DNA of 64,000 nt, from positions 172,893-236,892 of the forward strand of contig JXTB01000100.1 of the NCBI GenBank assembly GCA_002914805.1, in the 5' to 3' direction. The notes under the pieces were generated by a model. That model saw only the letters and a list, made by a program, of their open reading frames with translations. It was not told the origin of the DNA and did not search any database. This stretch comes from Parasponia andersonii (taxonomy: Eukaryota; Streptophyta; Magnoliopsida; Rosales; Cannabaceae). Both the position numbers and the translations under genes were made by a program. Numbering within the stretch: position 1 is the stretch's first letter; every line of letters starts with the position of its first letter. Shown here piece by piece: positions 1-12,707 of this stretch.

Positions 1-880
1 TAGGTTCTCGTCCTCAAGGGTGTGGTCGTGGCTCATCATCAACATCATCAAGTTCAAGTCAACTACTACTACCAATAAATCCACAACAATCCTCTGATCT
101 TACTCAATATATTGAGCTAGACTCTGATATCGACCCCAATGATGAGAACTTCAAAGTTTTGGAATGGTGGCATAAGCGTCAACCAAAATTCCCGGTACTT
201 TCACAATTAGCCCGTGATGTTTTAACAATTCCGGTGTCCACGATTTCTTAAGAGTCTACTTTTAGTACGACTAAAATGATAGTAGATAAGCAGAGGACTT
301 CGTAGGTTCCTGAAATGGTTGAGGTGTTAGCATGTGTTAAAGATTGGGAAAAAGCGGCAAAGCGAAATCAAGACACTATTTGTATTTATAATGAAGAATT
401 GGTCGAAAATTTCAATAACTTGTACATGAATGATAATGATGAGTCATAAACTCATAAAGTCATAATTAATGATATACTAGTTTTTCCAAGTAATAATTTG
501 AATTGTAATAAATGATCATCAATAAAATCAAATTTCAATATTTCAAATTTATTTGTTTCATTATTTTTCTTAATATTCTATTTAATTATTATTAATTTTT
601 TAACAATAGAAAATATATGTAGTTTATGTTGTCAACTTTTTTAAATGAAAATTCAAATAAAAAGTTTAAATTTAACATGTTAAAAAAAGTTGTTGAAAAA
701 AATCAAATAATAGCAAAAAAAAAAAAACGGACCGAGTACGGGCCGGCCCAGTTTTGGCCTGTCTCGGTCCGGTCTGGCCCGGCCCGATTTTGGCCCGTCA
801 AAAAGCCCGGCGGGCCAACGGGCCCGGGCTGGGCCATATTTTATTTTGACCAGGGCGGACCGCCCATTTTGCCACCTCTA
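1..880 (+). mobile_element. hAT-family DNA transposon, 3' part, broken
   Basis: Frame 3 from base 3 encodes the C-terminal end of a hAT transposase: a Ser-rich linker, then the dimerisation region with EWWHKRQPKFPVLSQLARD and, further on, ESTFSTT and PEMVEVLACVKDW, ending at the stop at 447-449. Two in-frame stops (249-251 and 303-305) show that this copy cannot make the full domain. Downstream, 728-880 is a GC-rich block of GGCCCGG-type motifs in otherwise AT-rich DNA, typical of hAT subterminal regions. It ends with an inverted TAGAGGTGGCAAAATGGGC-type terminus at about 862-880. The 5' part and the left target duplication lie outside the window. Confidence 0.8.
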
Positions 881-888
881 AGTGTGAC

Positions 889-2070
889 CATAGAAGGGCA
901 TTTTCCACCTTTTTGTCTAACTTATGATTGTTCTTCTTCTTCCTTTTTTTTGTTTAATTTTTATTGATGAGAACTTTAATTTATAGAATTTACGAAAGGT
1001 AATATTGAGTGTAAAATGTAATGAACAAAAGCAAAAAATAAAAAAGGAGTATACATATATTAAATTAGCTATATTGTTAAATTTATACACATTTATAATT
1101 TAATATAGTAGCAATATTGTAAATTTTTACACATATTTAAATTAAATTGATCATATTGTAAAATATACATATTTAATTTAAATCAATGACCATATTATAA
1201 AATTTAACACAAACTACGATGATAATATTTTAAATTATAACGCACACTAATGGAAAAATTGTAAATTAAACACATAGTATAATAACAATAATATAGATTT
1301 TACTATATGCTAAAATTTAGCATGTATTATTCATCGTTATGTATAACATCAAAGTAGAACATTATATAAAATGTACTAAATTTTATGTTAAATATAGAAG
1401 ACCATTGTAGAGTTTTGTTTTATGCCAAATAATACAATTTAACATCAAACTAAAACATTATATACGCATGGGAGATGCTCTTACAATCATTACTGAATGA
1501 CATATTTAACTGTTTCTGTTTGCAAAATTAACATCTAAGTCATGCTCAAAATTAGAGTATAAATGTATGAAGCATTATTAGACACGTTTGTTAGAGTATT
1601 AAAATGTCTAATTTATAAAATATTTTAAAACGTATCATTAATAAAAAGGATTCTTTTTAAAATAGTCTATTTAGTGATTAATATTTTCTAATAATAGAAT
1701 TACGAAATTAGTCTTTTAAGTTATAAACTTATTTTAAAAGATTAGAATCTCTTATGGCATCTTGTTTGATAATGATTGACAATGTTGTCACGTCAATATT
1801 TTATGACTCAATAATATTCAGCAAGTATGCCAAGCCACTCAACAGAGGCAAAAAGGAAATAATGTAATTGCTCGTAGTCATGATTAGACCCCCCTAAAAT
1901 ATTTTTTTTTGCAATTATTTATATAGAGTATTTATATAACTTAAATCATATAAACTCCCCCTCCCCTCAAAAATATACAAAATAAAGAACAACCCTCATT
2001 AATTATAAATTGAATCTCAAAGAAAAGAAAAGCAACCTAAGTATTCTCAGCACATCTCTTTGAAAGCCTC
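889..2070. other. AT-rich intergenic DNA, no gene seen
   Basis: This stretch is very AT-rich, with many short ATTTA/TAAAT runs. I see no ORF with protein-family character, no RNA gene and no element ends. It lies between the hAT remnant and the start of the duplicated segment near 2075. Confidence 0.5.
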
Positions 2071-2074
2071 TTTT

Positions 2075-2765
2075 CATTCTATTGTATCATTCATTTTTTT
2101 TTAAATACACTCGTCATATTAGTAAAATAAATTTTTTTAATCAAAACTCTTTTTTTTTTCCTCACTCTTAGGCTATGTTTGGTAGGAAGAAAAATGGAGA
2201 GAAATGAAAAAGTTAGTGGGAAAAGTGGAGGAAAACTAAAAAGTTGGGTTATTTAGTAGGAGGAAAAAGAGAATAGAAAGGAAAAAAGGAGAGAAAAGGG
2301 AAGGGAAAAAAAATTATGGACCCTGGACCCTACACAAATATTTCCTCCCCAAAAATAGTGAGAAAATGGAAAGAAAAAGTATTTTTTATCAATGTGTGGA
2401 AGTAAATTTACTAAACTAATTTTATATATTAATTTTAAAATTTTAACAAAAGGGCAAAACAATCATTTTAAAATATATTAGTTTTTTTTCATCCTACATA
2501 CCAAACAATAATAGAGATAAGACTCTTTTGTTTCCATTTTGCACATTTTCTTTTCTTCCTAATTTTTTTGTCCCTCTTACTTTCTTTTCTCTCTACCAAA
2601 TATAGCCTTAGATTGAATCACCCCGATATTGAACCGAATAAAATAACCCAACCAACTATAGAAAAGGAAAAATGACAAAATCAAAATAAAATAAAATAAA
2701 AACCAAACTAAATTTAATCTATTTGCAAACTAACTAGTTAATTTTACAAGTACTTGTAAACTGAC
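2075..2765. repeat. Left copy of a direct duplicate, interrupted by a MITE
   Basis: The parts 2075-2170 and 2608-2765 together match 9836-10087 closely, including the shared stretches AATACACTCGTCATATTA, AACCCAACCAACTATAGAAA and AACTAGTTAATTTTACA. The only large difference is the MITE at 2171-2607, absent from the right copy. The two copies lie in the same orientation on either side of the SIRE-like element at 3676-9330. By eye they are roughly 88-90 percent identical. What the unit is cannot be told. Confidence 0.7.
2171..2607. mobile_element. Tourist-like MITE (PIF/Harbinger type)
   Basis: This is a 437-bp non-coding element with terminal inverted repeats: left GGCTATGTTTGGTAGGAAGA and right, read on the other strand, GGCTATATTTGGTAGAGAGA. 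It is flanked by TTA at 2168-2170 and 2608-2610, the three-base target duplication of PIF/Harbinger elements. The related segment at 9836-10087 holds a single TTA at the same place, so the insertion is supported by an empty site. It is purine-rich on the left arm and pyrimidine-rich on the right, and could fold back as a long imperfect hairpin. It has no ORF of note. Confidence 0.85.
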
Positions 2766-2780
2766 TAATAAAAATGGAGA

Positions 2781-3675
2781 GCAAAAAGGATAACAAAATG
2801 TTAGTTAAATGAAACTCCCTTATATATTTTGGAAATAAATATAAGCGTTTAATATTTTTCTCAGAGAACACTTTTTCAAAAATAGAGTTAATAAAAACAA
2901 AAAGTTCAAAGAATAAAAAATTGTTATTTCAATGTTTTCTAGAAAAAAAAATCAGATAATACTCATTCTCTTTTATGATTTTCAGTGTACTCACTCTTTC
3001 GTCACTTCTCTGTTTTAAATTTCCTCTCCTCTCGTCCTTTTACTTGAATTTTCTCTCCTTATTGTCATGTCTCTCTTTTTTAAATATAAATTTGAAAAAA
3101 GAAAACAAAAAACAATGTTGAGTAGGCTATAGGAGTGGAGTCATAAGTCATTTTCAACCAATTTTGTACTGTGTAACTCCTTGTAAAGGTTTAATTCTAG
3201 AAGAAAATACAACTCCTAATATGATGTTTACTAGCAAAATGTCTTAGTTATATGGATTTTTAACTCTTTTATGAAAATCATATATGATTCTTTGAAAATG
3301 TAGAACCTCTAGGTATACTAATCAAATTCAAGCAAAACCTAGGACAATTTGATATAGGGGAATCCTGGTATGAGAATGAGCATGTCAAACATTTCCTTCA
3401 TTTGATACGAGTCATAGGATTTTTTGAACCCAAGAAAGTGAAAGCCGAACTGTTTGACTTTTCCACCTCTTAAGTCCCTATGAAACCAACCCAAAGAGGC
3501 GGTTTTCATGTACCCGATGATACCAAACACTCTATATTACAAAAAAATTCATGCATTACAAAGAAAAAAAAATATAAGAAAGAATGTTTGGATTTTGATT
3601 TCTTCTTCTTTATCCCATCCCCTAAAACTTCTTCTCTCCTAAGCTTATCTACAATAACTCCTTCACCGAGTAGCT
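2781..3675. other. AT-rich intergenic DNA, no gene seen
   Basis: No coding signal or element boundary is recognisable. Short overlapping ORFs on both strands near 3340-3745 have no family character and overlap poly-purine and poly-pyrimidine tracts, so I treat them as chance. Confidence 0.5.
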
Positions 3676-6600
3676 TGTTAGCCCAAGACTGACTACCCAA
3701 GAGGGGAGTGAATTGGGTTTTAAAATTTTTTAAGAAACTTTTCAACTATGTAAAACCATAGACTATTATTTTGAAATTTTGAGGCTAAATGAATAATAAT
3801 ATCAAATATATAATAATAATACCAAGTCAACTAAGCATAATAAATATCAAATACACAATCATATAGTTTGCATTAAAGTAAAAAGTGTCGAGATAGAGAA
3901 AATACAAACTCGATTTTTACGAAGTTTGACAAAGACGATGGTTTGCCTTGTAAGTCCAAGGTTAATTAACCCAAGATGGAGGTGAATTGGGTTTTAAAAG
4001 CTTTTGTAAACTTTTCTTGATAATCACATAAATATAGCAAGTAAAAAAAATAATAAGTAAAAATAGATAAATTACATGCACAAGCTCAAATTAAGTAAAT
4101 AAAAGAGATAGAGATAGATAAATACAAATGCTATTTTTACGAGATTCAACAAACACGATGATTTATTTACATCCCCGGCACTTAGCAACCCGCTTCATGT
4201 GTTATCTACTATTAGATCAAGAGAATAGGCTTGACTATCCTTTTTGCACAATGACTATCTACTATTCTAACATGACAAGTTGAACAATAAGGAGATATGA
4301 AAGAATCTATAACTAAACAATCTTCAAAATAAAAATAACAATATCAAACATAATATTGAACAACAATATGATGATAGTGAGTATGAGAAGTATAACATAT
4401 TCCAAGTAAAGAAGTTTTATCACATCAAAATCATCAAAACTCTAAATCTTAATATTTCACTTAAAAATAATTTCTACAAGTATAATCATCATAAAGCATA
4501 AAAGAAATTCAAATCATTAAAGCACAATAGTGAAATAATTTCTTTTCCTTTATTTTCATCAAATTATAGAGAGCATATAAAAAAATGATGCATTTAAAAT
4601 ATATATGATCATTTAGCACAAATAAATTATAAATATGCTCTCCCTCAATATATGAATTATGATCAAAAGTTAAATAACTAAAGTATGCAAAGATCATCCA
4701 TATAAGAGATATATTATTACCGAATAGTAGAATCATAAGCATATGGCATCCAATCTAAGAGAAACATTCAAGATAATAATTTATTTAATTATTAACTCTT
4801 AACATAGAATTTAAACTATCGTTGAAGCTTAAAGAATATCAAACCAAGTCTTGAAAGTAAAAAAAAATCGAAATATGATATTCATCAAAAGATTTACTTA
4901 TATAATTTTATATGATAAATAATCATATACAAACATTTAAAATGATAAAGTTGCAAAATATAATCATTGAATATGTCATTTTGTGCTCAAATATATCACC
5001 AATATAGATAAAATAATTCAACTAATTATGCATGGTGTTTGTCATGTAAAAACTATCAAGAATTTGCACGAATATAAGAGTTTAAGCAAAATGTATTGTG
5101 TAATCTATTTGAATTATATGAAAGTAATTAATATATCAATCAAATTTGGACATAAATAATTCAAATAAAATCATCTATACCATCATTCCAAAAGCTCTTC
5201 ATCTTCTTTGTGTTGAGATTTGACTTAATCATCATTTTTTATTTTTTGTTAAATCTAATTATTCTAGCTTAATACTATACCTACTACAATATTATGTATG
5301 CTTTTCTCCTTAGAATAGTCATTAGTTTCATTAAATATTACATGTATATATTCATCTATTACTCATTTTTTTTTTTGTTGAGAAACTCTCTTTATGCATT
5401 ACTAGTAGTAGAGTAACCAAGAAAAGTTCCGATATTGGATTTTGAATCAAAATTTTAAATTATCCTTGGTATTTAAAAAGAATAAAGTATTTACATACAA
5501 AGACTCTAAAATTACCAATATTGGGTTTTTTATCATTTTAAAACTCATAATGGTATTTTAGTTAAAATAAGTCCAATCAATACCAAATTTAAAATATAAC
5601 AAATAATGCTGAAGACTTTGGCCTAAAAGTATATTAGTAAAAAATTTGCTTTTGATATGGTCAATACCATTTTGAAACTAATAAAGGAAATCATGTAAAT
5701 TTTTTTTAAAAAAATAATCAACTACCTCAAGAGCATAATATTTTTCTGAAAAGAGTGACTTGCTTTCTAAAGTGACATACTTAACAAATCTGTCATTTCC
5801 AAAAATTAGACTAGATAAATTATAACAAGATTCTTTTAGAAAAGATTTGAAATTATACCCATATAGCATGTCCAAGTTTTATATGCTATAATCAATAAAC
5901 ATTTTCTTTTAAAACAAAACAAAATTTATCTTGACTTGAAAATTTTTTCACAATAATAATTTATTTTAATCAAAAGATATAATCTCATTTGTTCAAAATT
6001 TTCAAATTAAGCATTTGAAAGAGTAAAAGAAAAATACAATAACCTAATCACAAAAATTAAACATATTATATTTCTAGTAAGACATTCTCAAAGATAGGTG
6101 AAGAATTGTTACCGATATTACTTATGTCAATGATTTTACTTTTTGTGTTGTCTCTAAAAATGAAATATCTATCATCATTTCTTCGTAAAAGTTGAGAGCT
6201 TGGTAAAGTCATTAATTTTGTTCTTAAAGCAACCATTTTCTTACTNACCAAAATATGCATTTTTCTTGATAGAGTATGAAAAACTAGCATGATTATTTTG
6301 GTTACAATAATTGCATACATATTTTGAGTCACTACTAGATGTTGCTTTGACAAAATAAGTTTTGGGATACTTTTATTTTATAAAAGGTTTGTATCCTATA
6401 CCTCATTTGTAAAAAATATATCTTTGATTACTAAGTATCATATCAAAATTTTTCTTTCTATTTGTAAATTTGTGGACAATATTGGTTAAATCTAAATTTT
6501 TTTTCATTTAAGGAAGTATTTTTATATTTCAAAGATACACATATATTATAAGTCAAAATAACTTCCTTTTTTTTTTGAAAATTTCTCAAGTTCTTTTTAT

Positions 6601-9330
6601 AAAAAAGATAATTTCTTCTTCAAAGCACTATTTTTCAAAATAAGTAATTTGTAGTTATCATACAATTCATTAAAATCATCAAATAATTTATTGTATAATA
6701 ACTCTTCTTTATCACTTTCATTATCAAAATCACTACTAGCATCACTATCATCAAGAATATCATCATTGTGGTCAAGTGATTTTACCTCATCCTCAATTAT
6801 CATAAAACATATGTTGTCATCTTGAACTTCTTCAATACTTTCTTTTATCGAAATCTCATGTGTCATGAGTGAACTCATGAGTTCTTCTAGAGGAAGATTA
6901 TTAAGATCCTTCGCTTCTTGAATTGCCACCATTTGCTTCTATATGCTCTAGGAAGACTCCTAAATACTTTGTTCACTAAATCTATCTTAGAAAATGATTT
7001 TCCAAGAGTATTAAAATAATTAATAATAATAATGAATCTAGTCTATATTTGTGTAATAATCTCATCTTTATGCATCTTAAATAATTCTTATTGGCGAGAA
7101 AGAACATTAATTTTCGTCTATTTCATAGAATTTATACCTTGATATGACACTTTAAATATATTCCACATCTTATGAGCATTTGTATCTTTTTTAACATTAT
7201 TGAATATATTTCTATCTTTACCACAAATCAAAATATGTAAAGTTCTACCATTCTTTAAAAAAGTAATTTTATTATTTACATCATATTCATCATTTTCTTT
7301 ATCAACAAATTTATCACCAACCTATTTCTTAAAAAAAAATGAACCTTTAGTAACAATATACCATAAATCAAAATTTAAAGATTGTAGATATGTAAGTATC
7401 TTATTTTTCCAATAATTAAATTCGGTTCCATTGAAAAGTAGTAGTGTAGTAGTTGAATACTCCTCATATGAAAAGTTTTGAAAATTATTTGGGTTCGTCA
7501 TCTCAAAATGATTAAGTCTTTAAAATTTGAGCATCGAGCTCTGATACCAATTGTTCGCCGAAGATTGACTATCAAAAAAGGGGTGAATTGAGTTTTAAAA
7601 TTTTATAAGAAAATTTTCAATTATGTAAAACCATATACCACTATTTTGCAACTTTTAGGCTAAATGAATAATAATACAAAATATATATCAATAATACCAA
7701 TTCAATTAAGCACAATAAATATCAAATACACAATCAAATAGTTTGAATTAAAGTAAAGAATATAGGGATAGAGAAAAATATAAACTCTATTTTTATGACA
7801 ATCGATAAACATAACGGTTTGCCTATATCCCTGGCTCTCGATAACTTGTTTTGAGCTTTCCACTATCGAATCAAGATTGTGGACTTAACCGACCATTTTA
7901 CAAATAGAGTGAATTCTTCTTAGACTCACCCACGCCTTTACATTAGTCTTGACTCTTATTTGATCATGCCTAATATCGGATTGTTTTGACATCGGTGACA
8001 ACCTTACCTATATGGATTGTTTAGACAATGGTGCCAATCTCATCAACTCATGGGTTATTTAGACTCCGGTGAAAACCTCACCTACACGTAGATTGTTTAT
8101 GACTCCAGTGACAACCTCACCTATGCACGTTTGTTTATGACTCTGATGCCAACCTCACGTCAACTTAAATGGTTTTATAATACAAAAGTGAACACATTTA
8201 AAAACTCTCCTCACAAAGTAATGAATACAATTGTAGCTTAGAAGATTAGAGAACAATGCGCAATGAATGCTCTAAGATTGGTTCACTATGATTTTAAAGA
8301 GTAATTGAAATGAAAATAGGCTAAGATACTTTGAGAGTAGATGAATATCAATTTAGGTTCATGGCTCAAGTTGTAAATGTCATCAAATAAGGCTCTGTAT
8401 ATAGATAACTAAGAAAACTAGCTATTTATAGCTGTTATTAACTTTCAGACAAACGTTTAGTAAACTAAAATTAAAGTTGGTCGACTAAAAATATAGTAGT
8501 TAGAGTTTGACACGTTAGTTAAGCTCCAATTATTATTTTTGGCGACTGGTTTGAAATATGGTCGACCAACTTTGGAAAAATCACCGTTGGTCAACCAAAA
8601 TATGATAAGATTTTGGTCGACTAAACCTATTATTGGTCATTTTTCAAACTCTGACAAGATTTTTGGTATTTTTTAGATTTTGACAACTTTTGATATTTTT
8701 CAAAAATTGACTTCTAAACTTATTTTAAATACTTTAAAAATATTAGAAATTAATTTAAAAAGAATATTTTGTCTATTGTAAACTTGTTATAGTTTCACAA
8801 AGTTATTTAACAATAATTTAAAAGGTGTTCATCCTAAAACACATTCTAGCTTGCAATGAAAAATCCCTTTTAGCCTATTTCAAATAATCATGAATTCAAA
8901 TATATTTATAACTTATTTAAACTTAAGAAATCATGTTTTAAAGAATATTTTGCCCATTTAAAGAAATCATTATTTTCTATTTTCAAACTTCAATGATAAA
9001 ATAATCATTTTAAGTGTAAGATATTTTGAAAATTCTTTTGAAAACATGAGCCAATACAAAGAGAATTTATATACAAAGAATAAAATCAAATACAAGACTA
9101 AGTATGAAATATATCCAATCCAGATACGGTCTTGTATCTTGATTGTCCATCTTCAAGTTTAATTTTAATAGGTTCATATACATCCATCTTCAAGCTTGAT
9201 TCATTGATTAACTTGAGTTTAAACTTTAAAATTATTTCAATACACACTCAAGTTAAATCACTAGTACTAAAACAAATGTTTATTATCTTCAAAATAATAG
9301 TGAATAAGATGAAACTTTAATTTTTTAACA
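3676..9330 (-). mobile_element. SIRE-like Ty1/copia retrotransposon, decayed fossil (copy A)
   Basis: This is an old, broken Ty1/copia element read on the minus strand. The LTR next to the primer-binding site occupies about 7551-9330. The other LTR starts at 3676 but is disturbed: a second LTR start of the same family appears near 3955, suggesting nesting or rearrangement. A tRNA-Met-type primer-binding motif (TGGTATCAGAGC on the minus strand) lies at about 7537-7549. The gag region lies at about 6600-7500 and includes an acidic SIRE-type gag segment at 6597-6932. Protease-proximal sequence lies near 6070-6350 and integrase C-terminal sequence near 5170-5560. No reverse transcriptase region is recognisable. 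The flanking five-base duplications TAGCT (3671-3675) and TAGCC (9331-9335) match at four of five positions. It carries numerous breaks and is not functional. Confidence 0.75.
7551..9330 (-). repeat. LTR of SIRE-like copy A (right-hand)
   Basis: It begins TGTTCGCCGAAGATTGACTA directly after the primer-binding motif and ends in CA at 9330, about 1.78 kb. The same LTR family recurs at 27099-28672, 33131-33665 and 56060-57336, sharing the GTGAATTG(A/G)GTTTTAAAA start region and the ATGCCAACCTCACC-type internal repeats. Divergence between copies is high, so these insertions are old. Confidence 0.7.
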
Positions 9331-9835
9331 TAGCCATCATATTCTAAATCAATGTTGTATTGGCATCACACTTTTGCTTTACACTGACGTCGTTCTTTCA
9401 ACGCCCTACGTTCCACAATTTGATTATAACCTTAATATTTGTCAAATTACTCCTAAAGACAAATATGTAAGCAAGGGTTTATATATAATTCGTCATAAGT
9501 AAAGATTAAATAAATATTTCACGAGTTTAAGAAAAGATATATTAATAATTCAAATTAAAAAGATGATGCTAACAATCTAGTAGTGATTAATTGTTAAATT
9601 CGGATTGAGCTTCAATTGTGGAGGAATTTATTTCTTTTTTTTAGGCTAAAAATTAGAGAGTAAATGAGTATTATAAGTAAGTCGGGAATTAATACAATAA
9701 TACTAGAGATCCAAATAAACCAAATATAAAACAGAATTAAGTTTGATTAAAAAAAAACATGAATCAACCAAAACAAAAACTATAAATAAAATATGTATTA
9801 TTTTTTTTAGGGAATAAAATATGCATTATTTATTC

Positions 9836-10087
9836 TATATTGTCTCATTCATTTTTTTTTTAAATACACTTGTCATATTAAAAAAATAAATTTTTTAACC
9901 AAGAATCCTTTTTTTTTTTTTAGATTGAGTCACCCCAAACTTGAAACTTGAATGAGTAAAATAACCCAACCAACTATAGAAAAGGAAAAAAGAACAAACT
10001 AAAATAAAATAAAATAAAAACCAAACCAAAGTTAATCAATTTGCAAATTAACTAGTTAATTTTACATTTACTTGTAAACTAAACAAT
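9836..10087. repeat. Right copy of the direct duplicate (MITE-free)
   Basis: It matches 2075-2170 joined to 2608-2765. The position equivalent to the MITE insertion reads as a T-run followed by TTAGATTGAG with one TTA, so this copy preserves the pre-insertion state. Confidence 0.7.
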
Positions 10088-10089
10088 GA

Positions 10090-11080
10090 CATATTAAAGC
10101 TAAACGCTTAAGGTAAACCATGCTATTTTGACATGGTTGTTTGAGCCTTGAACGTTTTCACCAGCTTTGATATTAATATATTGAGAGTTTATTATGTTCT
10201 TCTTTCATTTTTAAAAGGATCATTGAACTTATTAACTTAATTCTTGTGGCGTTCAAACAAGTAAATTTATTTTCTTGATTCTTGAGAGGTTCTTAATTTA
10301 TTGGTGTGGTGTATTCGAACATACATAGTTTTTGATTCTTATCTTGTAAGGTAACGGGTCAAGACTCATCTTACTTGTGTCTTGAAGATTTTGGGTTTGA
10401 TTGCATATTTGGTGTTGGGCTTCGTCATGTTATTAGCGAGATTCATATCATTGACAACTCGATTTTTTTTTTGTCTAGTCGGAATATAAACCATTGATAA
10501 GATAAGCATGATAGATATTTTTATATTTAAAATAATTTAAACTTAAAAAATATTCACTTAAAAATTATTAAGAGCGATGTATTTTCTAAATTACACTATG
10601 ACAATGGTGTATTTTGCAAATAACTCTAAGAAAATATGTAAGGTGAAAATAAAAACATACTTTTTTTCATAATTATTTGATAATTAAAGAGGAAATAAAA
10701 TTAATATTTATTTTTAAAAAATTGCGTTAAGTTTTAACTTCTATATTTATTTTTTAAGTCAATATAATTGTTAATTTAGTAAATTAAACGTTTTTATTAA
10801 CTATTTCCCCCCTTCCTACCCTCTCTCCCAATTTTTAGGCTCCATTCAGATTACAAAGAAAAAGAAGTTGTAAAGAAAAAATTATGGAAAAATAAAAGAA
10901 GAAACTGATTTTTTTAAAAGTTTATATAATTTTAATTTTAATTTTAATTTTTTAATTTTACTAATTAACTTGTTAATATTCTAGGTACTGAAAAATAACA
11001 TTAAATCAAACGTTTATTTTTTTCTGAAAAAAATTTCGTTCGTTTTTTATTTTAATCTAAACAAAGAAAATAAAGTCCCT
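10090..11080. other. AT-rich intergenic DNA upstream of PIG-O
   Basis: No gene, RNA or element ends are seen. TTTTAATTTTAATTT runs near 10930 form a short simple repeat. Confidence 0.45.
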
Positions 11081-11201
11081 TGACCATTTTTTTTTTCCCC
11101 CCAAAAAACAAAAGTCAAAAACGGCTCTCTGTTCACATTCTCTTTGAACCCTTCTTTTCCTCCATTTTCCCTCCTAACAAGTCAATGCTGTAATTCTGAT
11201 C

Positions 11202-11312
11202 TGACGTCATCATACATCTAGTGGAGGCGAAATCTCTTTAGAAAGTCTCTTCTTTTTACATTTTCATTCTCGTCAGTCGACTCTGCTTCGCTCTCTCTCT
11301 CTCTCTCTCTCT
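11202..11312 (+). promoter_or_regulatory. Probable PIG-O promoter and leader region
   Basis: A perfect palindromic bZIP-type site, TGACGTCA, lies at 11202-11209. A (CT)n tract follows at about 11291-11312, a common feature near plant transcription starts. A leader exon probably ends at 11383 (ATTAG, then GTTGGA). The transcription start itself cannot be fixed from the sequence. Confidence 0.45.
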
Positions 11313-12010
11313 CCCTGATTCACTTCGTTTGCGATCTTCTCCTCTCCACTTTCGCGGATCGTACGGACTGAGCCCTCGATTAGGTTGGATTTCTAAACCT
11401 CTTTGCTATAAAGAAAATGCTTAGAATGTTTTCAGATTTTTTAACACTATCTACGTTTTGAGTTTGATTGAAATTTGTGAAAATGGTTTTGAGGAGATGA
11501 GATTTCATCCGAGTTTGAGACTTGGATTTAATACAACTAATTTGAGCAAAAATAAATTAATAAATAAATGAAAAAAAATTGGTTGAGCTTGCAATGGATG
11601 GTAGAGTAGATTAGAGTAGAGTAGAGTATAGGGCTTATGTGATTTTGGCCAAAATGGTAATTGATAGGGGAGGTCTCCAAGTAGGGATGGGGGAATTTTG
11701 TAGGGAGGGAGTGAGAGAAAAAGAAACTAAAATAAAAAACAAAAATGTTTCTGCGTATTTGAATTCTACTATTATGTTACCATTGGAATAGTATGCTGAA
11801 ATTTTTTGAGGTCTCTTTGTATTAACATTTTCCCATAAAACCCATCCTGAGAATAGTTGTTGGTCTCTTGTGATCATATCCGAGTTTCGAATTGGATTGC
11901 ATTTTTGTTGGGGGTTAGGCTGGAGTGAGGTTTCTGTGCTAAAAATTTTGGTTTTCTTCAGTACAATGAAGCATTTATGCTAACCATTTTTTTTTTTTTT
12001 TTGGGTGTAG

Positions 12011-12251
12011 AACATAGGCTTGTATGAGGGAAGTCGGTAGATGCCAGGAAAGGCTCTTGCTATTCTAAACTTGTTGAGTTATTGCATATGGAGCAGGAAC
12101 AGGTCTTGTTTTGACTCAGTGGCTGTCTGAACAAACGCTGGTGGCGACTGCATTGCAAGAGGAGCAGCACAAGAACGGTGTTCGGGCGAATCTGAGTAGC
12201 AGGCGGCTTGTGTTGATGCCTCAAGAGCAACGGCAGGTGGCACAATATCAG
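12011..12251 (+). other. Candidate second 5' exon of PIG-O
   Basis: An acceptor-like TTGGGTGTAG ends at 12010 and a donor CAG/GTGAGG follows 12251. The stretch is richer in GC than its surroundings and is probably transcribed leader. From an ATG at 12216 it stays open to the donor in phase 0 and would join an exon starting at 12669 in frame with the PIG-O start at 12708. That would add a short N-terminal extension, MPQEQRQVAQYQ and more. Homologues, as I recall them, begin at the equivalent of 12708, so I favour a leader exon. Confidence 0.35.
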
Positions 12252-12707
12252 GTGAGGCACAGCTAATGTAACAGACAGGTTTTCTTCTTTTTGATTTTCG
12301 TTTTTTCTTTTAAGGGTTTTGGATGAACATTCATTTTTTGTTTTAGTACAAAAATTAAGAGTGAAACTAGACTATAATTTATTTATTATTATTTTTTTGG
12401 CTATTTTATGTTCCATTGTTTATGCTTGCAATTTAAAGAGCTGAATTTATATGGCAAACCGTAAGTTTATGCATCCTATTGTTCTTATTGATGATCAATT
12501 TAGAATCTATTTTCTCCATGGCCATTTTTCTTTTAAATGATGATGTTTGTCCATAATTCTGGCAAAATCATATGCACTCCTATCTTTTGGGTATTTGTGG
12601 TTTTAAAATATGGAATTCTAAATACTTTTCTTGGCTAAAGTAGGTATATGAATAGCTTTGACAAGTAGAAAGTTGAACTCTTTGACGTGGAACTGAGAGT
12701 TGGTGAA

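Noticed and set aside
626-967. 113-residue ORF rich in Pro, Gly and Arg
   Set aside because: It reads through the GC-rich subterminal block of the hAT element, so the composition comes from GGCCCGG repeats.
12060-12260. 66-residue minus-strand ORF opposite the candidate leader exon
   Set aside because: The splice-site pattern and GC content support the plus strand, and the minus ORF has no family character.
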